This document shows positions 1 to 5,830 of a DNA stretch of 6,173 nucleotides, piece after piece. The notes beneath the pieces are model-generated. The model was given only the letters and a program-made list of their open reading frames with translations. It was not told the origin of the DNA and searched no databases. Position 1 is the stretch's first letter; the number at the start of each line of letters is the position of its first letter. The position numbers and the translations under genes are program-made. Source of the DNA: a bacterium (GTDB lineage Bacteria > Bdellovibrionota_C > UBA2361 > OMII01); the NCBI GenBank assembly GCA_017853915.1, contig JAFMIS010000157.1:1-6173 (forward strand), read 5' to 3'.

Positions 1-990
1 AGTAGAACCAGCCATGAGGGTGGTATCGCCCGAGGGATTGACCTCAAGTTGGCCCTCAGGTGACACCACACCAGCGATGCCTACATTTGCCGTCTGGCGA
101 AGAGCCAGATCTCGCAGACTCTGGCCACATACAGGCGATGAAGCTGGAATTCGAATCTCCTCTATCTTCCACCCACCATCACCAGTACCCGCTATCTCAA
201 AAAAATCGGTCACATTTGGGCGTAGCAGCCCGTCCGCCAGCCTGCGCGCCGCGAGGCGATGGGTTGAGATCAGCCGATCAACGCCTGCTCGCTTCAAACG
301 CTTCTCTCCCACCTCATCTTCGGCGCGACTGACGATGTACAGAGATGGATTCAACTCCCGGGCTGTTAAAATTACGTACAGATTATCGGAATCGCGTGGC
401 AGGAGCGTGACTAAACGTGCCGCTCTCTTAAGACCTGCCGTCATCAACGTCTCGTCCTGGGTAGCATCCCCACGAACTACGAGAAAACCCTGATGTTCAG
501 CATCAGCCGCCCTCTGTTCATTCGATTCAATCACGACGATCTCGCAGCCACTCCGCCTCAACTCCGCTGTCGCGATTCTGCCAAGCCGACTAAATCCACA
601 AAAGATCGTATGCCCCTGGATCGTAGTTAAGCGCTCTGTCATCTTTTTCCTCCGATCAAACATCCGAATAAATTGCCCTTCCAGAACAGCCTCCCAGGCC
701 GATCCCAACACGACTGTTCCGATTCCCACCCCTACGAAGATCAAAAGAATGGTGAATGCTCGCCCCATGGTGCTTAAAGGGTGTGTCTCACCGTACCCGA
801 TCGTGGCCAGTGTAATCACCGTCATGTACAGAGAGTCAAAGAGCGACCATCCCTCAAGCAAGGCGTAGCCCAGGGTCCCGAATGAGAGCGCAAACAACAC
901 GAGCGCCGCGCACAGAGCGATCTTCAGTCGAGACTCACGTCGTGATTCAGCCTGAGCCGATGTAGCTCTGTAATGAAACAGATCGCTCAT
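1..990 (-). CDS. Two-TM potassium channel with RCK domain (C-term cut off)
   Basis: Inner-membrane K+ channel subunit of the MthK-like class, expected to form a tetrameric pore gated by a ring of RCK domains. The 330 visible residues read: short cytosolic N-terminus; TM1 about 23-46; pore helix and selectivity filter TIGYGE at 63-68; TM2 about 76-100; a basic stretch (DRRKK, 112-116); then a TrkA-N Rossmann fold. Its nucleotide-type loop is GFSRLG (132-137), where Ser replaces the middle Gly of GxGxxG. An acidic residue (E155) ends the second strand and GDAT follows at 174-177. The start of a TrkA-C domain lies at about 275-330. The ATG is 2 bp after the glycosyltransferase stop, with GGAGAG 8 nt upstream, so the two genes are probably co-transcribed. 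No stop codon is reached; probably only the end of the TrkA-C domain is missing. Ion selectivity and gating ligand are inferred from the family only. Confidence 0.93.
   Translation of the reverse strand, partial: MSDLFHYRATSAQAESRRESRLKIALCAALVLFALSFGTLGYALLEGWSLFDSLYMTVITLATIGYGETHPLSTMGRAFTILLIFVGVGIGTVVLGSAWEAVLEGQFIRMFDRRKKMTERLTTIQGHTIFCGFSRLGRIATAELRRSGCEIVVIESNEQRAADAEHQGFLVVRGDATQDETLMTAGLKRAARLVTLLPRDSDNLYVILTARELNPSLYIVSRAEDEVGEKRLKRAGVDRLISTHRLAARRLADGLLRPNVTDFFEIAGTGDGGWKIEEIRIPASSPVCGQSLRDLALRQTANVGIAGVVSPEGQLEVNPSGDTTLMAGST
640..653 (-). promoter_or_regulatory. Internal ribosome binding site and ATG inside channel gene
   Basis: On the minus strand GGAGG (653-649) is followed by a 6-nt A-rich spacer and an in-frame ATG (642-640), which is Met117 of the channel. 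This is the best Shine-Dalgarno/start combination in the window, stronger than those of the annotated gene starts. It falls just after TM2 and before the RCK fold. Initiation here would give a soluble RCK protein without the pore. MthK and E. coli Kch are known to have an internal start of this type; use of this one is inferred. Confidence 0.55.
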
Positions 991-992
991 AC

Positions 993-2243
993 CTACCGCT
1001 CTCCATTTCGGTGGGCTGGATCGGTAGTAGCTCCAAAAAGCGATTCGATAGCAGCGTCAAACTTTTCGAGCACCCGCGGCCACGCATATTCCGTCGCGAC
1101 GTACCGAGCCCCGTTCCGCGCCAACATACCCCGCGCTCCAGGAGTCTCAAGCATATGCCGAGCGACACCAGCCAGATCACTCGGAGAGGAGAAATAGAGG
1201 CCTCCATGTGACTCAACAACATGATGGCGAGTCACCGCGCACTTTCCATGCACCACAACAGGCGTCCCAACCATCCACGCCTCCATGATGACAATTGAAA
1301 AGGATTCATTTGTTGATGGCTGGCACAGGAACAGACTGTGGCGCACAACTCGCTGCTTATCCCTCTCACTCAGGTGCGGCAGATCGATTATGTCATCTCG
1401 ATCCAAGAGATCATCACGATGCAGATCGGAAAAACTCCCTCCACCGAGGATTACGAGCCTCATCTCTGTCGGCAGTAACCCATCTCGCTTGGCCTCACAG
1501 AAGTAATCAAGGAGGAGATGCACATTTTTCCCCATCTCCTTCCTGCCAACGTAAAGAATATAGGGAGCTTGATGATCAAAGTATGGCTCAAGCTCCTCAG
1601 CCCTCGCGAGGCTTGGAGCCTCAAACCCCATCCCCACCACGGCTCCCGGAATGTCTCCATACAGAGAACGCGCCAGGTGCATCTCAGGCTCCGCGTTAAA
1701 CAGACAACCACGAACATTTCGAAACATACTGGCGACGCAATCAAGATACGCGTACGCCTCATCGTGCAGACATGGGATAAGAACACTCTTGTGGGGGTGA
1801 ATCATGGACCCCCAAAACGTGGTCCCAAATAGATATGGCCCGAACAGTAAAACATCAAACCGATCGCCATTCTGGTGAAGATATCGATATAATTCGCCAG
1901 AATTGACACTCTCTTGCAACCACAGCAGCTGCTCATCAACCGAAATCTGCCTACCCTCGTGAATCGCGCATTGAACCGGAATCCACGCTCCTAGATCACG
2001 CTCATGCACTGGGAATCTACGTACGCGCACTCCATTAATAGTGTCCTCACCCGAGGGTAATTCATTATTCCAGCTTCGATTATCTTTGGCGCATGTTGTC
2101 ACCAATTCGACCGAATTCCCACGACGCGCAAGCTGCGTTGCCAGCGCCCCGAGCAGTGTCTCCGCGCCTCCCGCGATACCTTCAAAATAGCGCGGCGCCA
2201 CAAAACAGAACCGCTTTGATGTCGATGGATTTTTTACTGACAT
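993..2243 (-). CDS. Family 4 type glycosyltransferase
   Basis: Cytosolic or membrane-associated GT-B-fold glycosyltransferase, 416 residues, expected to move a sugar from a nucleotide-sugar donor to a glycan or lipid acceptor; donor and acceptor cannot be read from the sequence. The N-terminal domain opens with a strand and a Gly-rich loop (FVAPRYFEGIAGGAETLLGA, 14-33), typical of GT4 acceptor domains. An HDE motif lies at 160-162. The donor domain starts near 228 with YVGRKEMGKN (231-240). It carries the retaining-GT E-x7-E signature (E313 to E321, ESFSIVIME) followed by GTPVVV (326-331). The ATG at 2243 is preferred; an in-frame TTG at 2255 would add four residues, and neither has a good Shine-Dalgarno. 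No other polysaccharide genes are visible in the window, so its pathway is open. The stop lies 2 bp before the potassium channel gene. Confidence 0.9.
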   Translation of the reverse strand: MSVKNPSTSKRFCFVAPRYFEGIAGGAETLLGALATQLARRGNSVELVTTCAKDNRSWNNELPSGEDTINGVRVRRFPVHERDLGAWIPVQCAIHEGRQISVDEQLLWLQESVNSGELYRYLHQNGDRFDVLLFGPYLFGTTFWGSMIHPHKSVLIPCLHDEAYAYLDCVASMFRNVRGCLFNAEPEMHLARSLYGDIPGAVVGMGFEAPSLARAEELEPYFDHQAPYILYVGRKEMGKNVHLLLDYFCEAKRDGLLPTEMRLVILGGGSFSDLHRDDLLDRDDIIDLPHLSERDKQRVVRHSLFLCQPSTNESFSIVIMEAWMVGTPVVVHGKCAVTRHHVVESHGGLYFSSPSDLAGVARHMLETPGARGMLARNGARYVATEYAWPRVLEKFDAAIESLFGATTDPAHRNGER

Positions 2244-2307
2244 GTAGACGCACAACTCGATGACACTCGGGGAAAAATCGCGGAATCCGCTCTCGCGCCC
2301 TCACAAT

Positions 2308-2449
2308 CAAGGATTCTGCTCCCCACGCTCGGGCAGCAATCTTTAACAACCTCTCTGCATGAGGGTCCCGAAGCGCCTCAAAGCTATCAAAAAAGCCTCA
2401 AAGTACCAACCGAACAATCCCCCACCCCACCTAAAAGCGCAAGGATTCT
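2308..2449. repeat. 10-bp direct repeat, distant copies
   Basis: CAAGGATTCT is present at 2308-2317 and again at 2440-2449, 132 bp apart, bracketing the shorter 9-bp repeat pair. Nine of the ten bases also occur inside tsaD (about 4676), which weakens the case for a specific site. Confidence 0.3.
2375..2403. repeat. 9-bp direct repeat, two copies 20 bp apart
   Basis: GCCTCAAAG occurs at 2375-2383 and 2395-2403. The 20-bp period puts both copies on nearly the same helical face, the usual geometry of a tandem regulator site. No function is shown; two copies of a 9-mer could be chance. Confidence 0.4.
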
Positions 2450-2519
2450 AACCAATTAAACCTTATTAATAGATTCAGGTCACATACCGACAGAGGCCGA
2501 CCATAACCATGATACATGA

Positions 2520-2542
2520 GCGCTGCGAAAATTACGTAGCGC
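2520..2542 (+). promoter_or_regulatory. Near-perfect dyad upstream of HTH gene
   Basis: The arms GCGCTGCG (2520-2527) and CGTAGCGC (2535-2542) pair over 8 bp with a single G/T wobble around a 7-nt AT-rich centre. It ends 26 bp before the preferred ATG of the HTH gene. As DNA it has the size and spacing of an operator; as RNA it would be a leader hairpin just above the ribosome binding site. It lacks a following T-run, so it is not an intrinsic terminator. Confidence 0.4.
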
Positions 2543-2558
2543 AGGGTGTAATTAAACT

Positions 2559-2571
2559 AAGGATAGGTATG
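2559..2571 (+). promoter_or_regulatory. Ribosome binding site fixing the HTH gene start
   Basis: AAGGA (2559-2563) lies 5 nt before the ATG at 2569. The upstream in-frame ATG at 2509 has only AGAGG 12 nt away, which is too far. This supports the shorter, 85-residue protein. Confidence 0.6.
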
Positions 2572-2826
2572 ACATCTGTTCCACAACCACTTCTTTTGAC
2601 CGTGAAAGAGGTAGCGAAGCTACTTCGTATTCATCGCCCAAAGGTGTACGACTTGATCAAAGCCGGCACCATCGAGGGATTTAAGTTGGGTTCCGACTGG
2701 CGCGTGAAACGCGAATCAATCGAGAAACTCATCGGTGATATCCCGGAGGACTTCTTCGCCAGCTCGAAATCCGTTGTTAAGAAGACCCCGGCGAATACAT
2801 CGGACCACGTTAAGCTCGCCTCGTAA
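2569..2826 (+). CDS. Small excisionase-type helix-turn-helix protein
   Basis: An 85-residue DNA-binding protein of the HTH_17/excisionase-like (MerR-related) type. LLTVKEVAKLLRIHRPKVYD (9-28) forms the helix-turn-helix, followed by the usual wing, FKLGSDWRVKRESIEKLI (38-55). The tail from about 62 is Ser/Lys-rich without recognisable features. The start at 2569 is chosen because it has a good ribosome binding site and gives the N-terminus typical of the family; the ATG at 2509 would add 20 residues of non-domain sequence running through the dyad. It is the only plus-strand gene and stops 11 bp from the rsmA stop. No integrase, phage or plasmid genes are visible beside it, so despite the family name it is more likely a chromosomal regulator than an excisionase. 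Its target is unknown; the upstream dyad makes autoregulation possible. Confidence 0.85.
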   Translation: MTSVPQPLLLTVKEVAKLLRIHRPKVYDLIKAGTIEGFKLGSDWRVKRESIEKLIGDIPEDFFASSKSVVKKTPANTSDHVKLAS

Positions 2827-2837
2827 GCTGCTCGACC

Positions 2838-3659
2838 TTATCGCAGCCGTTTCGAAAGCTCAGCAAACTGAGCGATGGAGAGCTGCTCTGGTCGAACATC
2901 TGGAGAGATAGACGCATCATGGAGAGCGGCGAGAAGAGCTTCTTTGCTCCATCGCCCGCGCGACAGCAAGCTGTTTATCAGCTTCTTGCGTCTCTGCGAG
3001 AACGCCGCGCGCACCACCACTTCAAAGTGTTCTGGGTCGTCTACAGCCACCCGCGGAGCCGGGAGAAACGAGATCTTCATGACCCGCGATTCCACACTCG
3101 TGGGAGGGTGAAAGGATGTTCCTGGAACAATAGGCCCAAGCTCGATGTCCGCGTGGAGCTGAACTGCCACCGATATACTACCGTACTCCCGTCCTCCGGG
3201 CGGAGCAGCCAAACGCTCCGCGAACTCTCGTTGAACCATTAAAACAGCTTGCCGTACAACACGCCGATACCGTAATAGTGTGAATACAATATCGGTCGAG
3301 AATACGTACGGGATGTTCCCGAAAACATAGAGACCCGCGCCAATCGACTCAAAATCGACCTCTCGAACATCCTGATTGATAATATGCGCGCCGGCAAAAC
3401 GTGCCCGCAGGTGCTCACAGAAATTGGGCTCAATTTCGATCAGGGTCAAATTCTCGTAACGAGCAAGCTGCTCGGTCAGGGCCCCCATCCCCGGGCCTAT
3501 CTCCACTACCTGGCCGGTATCAGGCACAGCGGCAAACTTCACAATTGACTCGATAATATCAGGTCGAATAAGAAAATTCTGTCCGCGCTCCTTTGACGGC
3601 CTCACATTGAGATCTCGGAGTTTATCTTTTGCGCGGGGCGACCCTCCTCGACGACTCAT
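2838..3659 (-). CDS. rsmA: 16S rRNA dimethyladenosine transferase RsmA (KsgA)
   Basis: S-adenosylmethionine-dependent enzyme that dimethylates the two adjacent adenines in the 3'-terminal hairpin of 16S rRNA (A1518/A1519 in E. coli) during late 30S assembly. The 273 residues match the length of E. coli KsgA. Visible motifs are GQNFL (26-30), SAM-binding motif I VEIGPGMG (52-59), acidic strand end IEIEP (74-78), catalytic motif IV NIPY (115-118) followed by ST, the conserved FHPPTSVESRV stretch (183-193), and FSQRRKKLINSL (220-231). The N-terminus before GQNFL is about 25 residues, basic (several Arg/Lys), somewhat longer than in E. coli. The ATG at 3659 is preferred over an in-frame TTG at 3701: it overlaps the tsaD stop as ATGA and has GGAG 7 nt upstream. 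All catalytic motifs are intact. It is convergent with the small HTH gene. Confidence 0.97.
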   Translation of the reverse strand: MSRRGGSPRAKDKLRDLNVRPSKERGQNFLIRPDIIESIVKFAAVPDTGQVVEIGPGMGALTEQLARYENLTLIEIEPNFCEHLRARFAGAHIINQDVREVDFESIGAGLYVFGNIPYVFSTDIVFTLLRYRRVVRQAVLMVQREFAERLAAPPGGREYGSISVAVQLHADIELGPIVPGTSFHPPTSVESRVMKISFLPAPRVAVDDPEHFEVVVRAAFSQRRKKLINSLLSRGRWSKEALLAALHDASISPDVRPEQLSIAQFAELSKRLR

Positions 3660-4693
3660 GAGGCGACTCCATAAAAGCTCGCTAGTTCCTCGACCGGCCA
3701 ACGACTCAACACATCAAAGCTCGAAGCACTACGCCCAGCTTTGTAGTGCCGCCCAGCGACATAGGCGATCATAGCACCATTATCAACGCAATGATGGAGG
3801 GGCGGAAAGATCACTCGCGGGCAACTTTCATTCAGACGCCGCCGAAGCTCTCGATTAGCCGAGACTCCACCACACACGACGAGGGGCAGCTTCCGATCGT
3901 TAATCTCTTTGCGAGTTTTGTGCACAAGAGCGTCTACGATCGAGTCCTGGATACACCAAGCCAATTCCTGAATGATCATCGGATCCGAGCCACATTCAGC
4001 TCGATACTTCTTGACGAGTAAAAGAACAGCCGTTTTGAGCCCAGAGAAGCTAAAATCATGCATCTCTCTCGCTACTTTCGGCAAAACAAAACGCGTGGAT
4101 CGCCCAGCGCTATCGGCGAGAGCCGCCAACTTCGCGCCACCGGGATACCCAAGATCAAGTAGGTTAGCTGATTTGTCGAACGCTTCCCCCGCCGCGTCAT
4201 CTCGCGTTCGACACAGACACGTGTAACGCCCCAACCCCTCCACCAAAATAATCTCGGTGTGCCCTCCGGAGACAACAAGCGCCAGGTACGGCGGGCGCAG
4301 AGTAGTATCGTGCATCTCCCCACTCAGGATATGCCCCTCGATATGATTGACCGGTAGCAACGGAAGATTGTGCGCGACTGATAATCCCTGAGCGAAGGTT
4401 ACCCCGATCAGAAGACACCCTTTAAGACCCGGTCCCGCCGTCACGCCAATCGCGTCCACATCTTCAAGACTCAAACCGGTCTTGGAAAGCACCTCATCAA
4501 GAAGCAGAGGCACATTTCGCATGTGCTCACGCGAGGCCAGCTCCGGCACCACTCCGCCATAGCGCTCATGCAGCACCACTTGGGACGCCAGAACCTCTCC
4601 GAGCACCGTGGCTTCACCACGATCGTTAAACTCAACGATCGCGACCCCAGTCTCATCACAACTCGATTCTATACCAAGGATTCGCATGCGCAT
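3656..4693 (-). CDS. tsaD: tRNA t6A37 threonylcarbamoyltransferase subunit TsaD
   Basis: Kae1/Qri7/YgjD family protein that transfers the threonylcarbamoyl group from threonylcarbamoyl-AMP to A37 of ANN-decoding tRNAs, working in bacteria with TsaB and TsaE. The 345 residues carry the ASKHA fold signatures: ILGIESSCDETGVAI (5-19), metal-binding HIEGH (His117, His121), VSGGHTE (141-147), DDAAGEAFDK (165-174), FSFSGLKTAV (214-223), GGVSANRELR (275-284) and the C-terminal metal ligand region VDNGAMIA (303-310, Asp304). Family members usually begin right at the MRILGIE segment, so the ATG at 4687 or 4693 fits best; a GTG at 4711 preceded by GAAGAGAG would add six residues and cannot be excluded. 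The stop overlaps rsmA by 4 bp. Partners tsaB, tsaE and tsaC are not in the window. A likely promoter lies at 4781-4809. Confidence 0.97.
   Translation of the reverse strand: MRMRILGIESSCDETGVAIVEFNDRGEATVLGEVLASQVVLHERYGGVVPELASREHMRNVPLLLDEVLSKTGLSLEDVDAIGVTAGPGLKGCLLIGVTFAQGLSVAHNLPLLPVNHIEGHILSGEMHDTTLRPPYLALVVSGGHTEIILVEGLGRYTCLCRTRDDAAGEAFDKSANLLDLGYPGGAKLAALADSAGRSTRFVLPKVAREMHDFSFSGLKTAVLLLVKKYRAECGSDPMIIQELAWCIQDSIVDALVHKTRKEINDRKLPLVVCGGVSANRELRRRLNESCPRVIFPPLHHCVDNGAMIAYVAGRHYKAGRSASSFDVLSRWPVEELASFYGVAS
3657..3670 (-). promoter_or_regulatory. rsmA ribosome binding site within tsaD end
   Basis: GGAG (3670-3667) stands 7 nt before the rsmA ATG (3659-3657), inside the last codons of tsaD. 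With the ATGA overlap it decides the rsmA start and indicates translational coupling. Confidence 0.65.
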
Positions 4694-4757
4694 TTTAGGG
4701 ATCGAGAACACGACTCTCTTCTGAAAATGTGAAGACCCGGACGACGGCGACTATCCC

Positions 4758-4775
4758 GCGTGAGGTGCTCCACGC
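4758..4775 (-). promoter_or_regulatory. Stem-loop at predicted 5' end of tsaD transcript
   Basis: GCGTG (4775-4771) and CACGC (4762-4758) form a 5-bp G/C-rich stem with an 8-nt loop beginning at or next to the predicted transcription start. It could be a 5' stabilising hairpin or an operator over +1; it could also be chance in a G/C-rich stretch. Confidence 0.25.
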
Positions 4776-4780
4776 CGCGG

Positions 4781-4809
4781 ATTATGACACGAGATCTCCG
4801 ATGTATCTA
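4781..4809 (-). promoter_or_regulatory. Candidate sigma-70 promoter for tsaD-rsmA
   Basis: On the minus strand a -35-like TAGATA (4809-4804, 4/6 to TTGACA) and a -10 CATAAT (4786-4781, 5/6 to TATAAT) are separated by exactly 17 bp. Transcription would begin near 4774, giving a leader of roughly 80 nt before tsaD. It lies wholly in the gap after the cytochrome gene, so tsaD-rsmA can be expressed independently of it. Confidence 0.5.
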
Positions 4810-4832
4810 CCGGGGTACGACCAGAAAAGCCT

Positions 4833-5732
4833 CTAATCGATAGCCGGGACGCCTCGTAGATACGCCACCACCGAATTAATGTGCTCCTCGGGAGCCTGGG
4901 CATAGAATCGTACCGGGCAAAATCGGCTATCGACCTCCCTCCCCTCCGGGGTTTGCCCCGACAGAAGAAACCGCTTTAGGTCGGACTCACTCCATCCCCC
5001 GATGCCAGCCGACTTTGAGGAAGTGATATTGGGCGCCACCTTCTCCTCACCGTTGAACACAATCTCCTGTCCACCCGCGAGATACTCCTCAGAGGTGAAA
5101 AAGCTATCCGGTTTTGAATGACAGCTACCACACCGAGCTACATTGTCGACCAGGTACTCGCCAAACTCAGCCTTAAAGCTCGGATTAATCGCCGGAATGT
5201 AACCCTTGACCTCCAGACGAGTATCGAAAAACCCGATCGTATTCCGCTCTATGAATGAAATACTACGCCGTTCAACCGCGTGATCGGAGTGCGGCAAGCT
5301 GCGCAGGTATACGGTGATTGACGCGATGTCACTATCCGCGATCCACTCAAACCCTTTGTGCGCCTGTGAGGCGACAAACGAGCCATCAGGCCGGATGTTC
5401 GCGCGCAAGGCGTTTTTAAAATCGGCCTCGCTCCAATCGCCGATGCCGGCATGTGCAAGGGTAATGTTTGGAGCTTGAACATCTCCATACATGTCGCGCA
5501 TAGCGCGACCACCCGCGAGCTCACTTGAGGGACTTCCGTCCATACTGTGACAGAATCCGCAGGCGCCAAAACCCTTTACCAACTCCTGACCACGTTGAGA
5601 GGCAGCCCCTGAATCAAGAGAGGGAGGAGGAGGAAGTATCGGATCCGCCGTAAAGCACCCCAACGAGGCCACAAGCGCGACACACAGCGAGAGAACATAC
5701 ACCCGGCGGGTTCGAATATAGGAGTAAATCAT
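4833..5732 (-). CDS. Dihaem c-type cytochrome, probable lipoprotein
   Basis: Exported electron-transfer protein of 299 residues with two covalent haem sites, CGFCH (58-62) and CGSCH (201-205). The N-terminus has Arg-rich residues, a hydrophobic stretch (11-25) and a lipobox-like ASLGC with Cys26, then a proline-rich tether (ILPPPPS, 32-38). This suggests a lipid-anchored periplasmic protein. The two modules are internal duplicates, each with APNIT followed by GIG-W-SE-D (88-104 and 233-251) and ending in a YLR-P helix. This resembles the cytochrome subunits of membrane alcohol/gluconate-type dehydrogenases, but no dehydrogenase gene is visible, so its partner is unknown. At the positions where these modules often have Met in an MP motif, I see Gln123 (His125 nearby) and Cys272. 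The ATG at 5732 has no strong Shine-Dalgarno. The sigma factor gene lies 98 bp upstream. Confidence 0.9.
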   Translation of the reverse strand: MIYSYIRTRRVYVLSLCVALVASLGCFTADPILPPPPSLDSGAASQRGQELVKGFGACGFCHSMDGSPSSELAGGRAMRDMYGDVQAPNITLAHAGIGDWSEADFKNALRANIRPDGSFVASQAHKGFEWIADSDIASITVYLRSLPHSDHAVERRSISFIERNTIGFFDTRLEVKGYIPAINPSFKAEFGEYLVDNVARCGSCHSKPDSFFTSEEYLAGGQEIVFNGEEKVAPNITSSKSAGIGGWSESDLKRFLLSGQTPEGREVDSRFCPVRFYAQAPEEHINSVVAYLRGVPAID

Positions 5733-5798
5733 GCCGCCAGACTACACCGCTTTGCCACGGCCCGAAAGCGATGTAAGCGATAGCCGCGCGATTGATGG

Positions 5799-5828
5799 AA
5801 AACTCACGCCTCGGGCGCTATGGCGCGA
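5799..5828 (-). terminator. Weak intrinsic terminator candidate after sigma gene
   Basis: Starting 2 nt after the sigma-factor stop, TCGCGCC (5828-5822) can pair with GGCGTGA (5810-5804) over 7 bp including one G-U, around an 11-nt loop. G and TTTT follow (5803-5799). The loop is long and the T-run short, so efficient termination is doubtful. Confidence 0.3.
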
Positions 5829-5830
5829 CT

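Larger units (their letters stand above)
2244..2568. other. Non-coding region between divergent genes
   Basis: About 325 bp separate the glycosyltransferase (leftward) and HTH gene (rightward) starts, so both upstream control regions should lie here. It holds a 9-bp direct repeat GCCTCAAAG (2375-2383 and 2395-2403, 20 bp apart), a 10-bp direct repeat CAAGGATTCT (2308-2317 and 2440-2449), an 11-bp palindrome GCGGAATCCGC (2280-2290), and the dyad listed separately at 2520-2542. A TA-rich stretch spans about 2451-2475. I could not find a convincing -35/-10 pair for either direction, and saw no RNA gene or plausible small gene. Confidence 0.6.

Noticed and set aside
63..68. Glu instead of Asp in the channel filter TIGYGE (residues 63-68 of the protein; DNA about 787-804) as a novelty
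   Set aside because: Filters ending GYGE or GFGE are, as far as I recall, frequent in bacterial RCK channels, so the change is not remarkable.
14..493. A 159-codon open frame on the plus strand
   Set aside because: It lies opposite the potassium channel gene, whose protein shows a selectivity filter and RCK motifs throughout; the plus-strand product is Arg/Ser/Pro-rich without recognisable features.
1295..1832. Plus-strand open frames opposite the glycosyltransferase
   Set aside because: The minus strand carries continuous glycosyltransferase motifs across this region; the opposite-strand products are low-complexity shadows without family features.
2272..2290. Short hairpin GCGG-ATT-CCGC followed by T-rich sequence on the minus strand, read as an attenuator before the glycosyltransferase
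   Set aside because: As RNA the stem is only 4 bp; the symmetry is noted as a palindrome in the non-coding region but does not support a terminator.
2827..2847. Inverted repeat GCTGC/GCAGC between the HTH and rsmA stops as a bidirectional terminator
   Set aside because: Only a 5-bp stem with an 11-nt loop and no proper T-run on either strand; too weak to call.
3660..3701. Longer rsmA start at TTG 3701
   Set aside because: It would run 42 bp further into tsaD and lacks a ribosome binding site; the ATG at 3659 has GGAG and the ATGA overlap, and gives the usual length.
5767..5782. Tandem AGCGAT copies upstream of the cytochrome gene as a regulator site
   Set aside because: Only two copies of a 6-mer in a short G/C-rich gap; expected often by chance.
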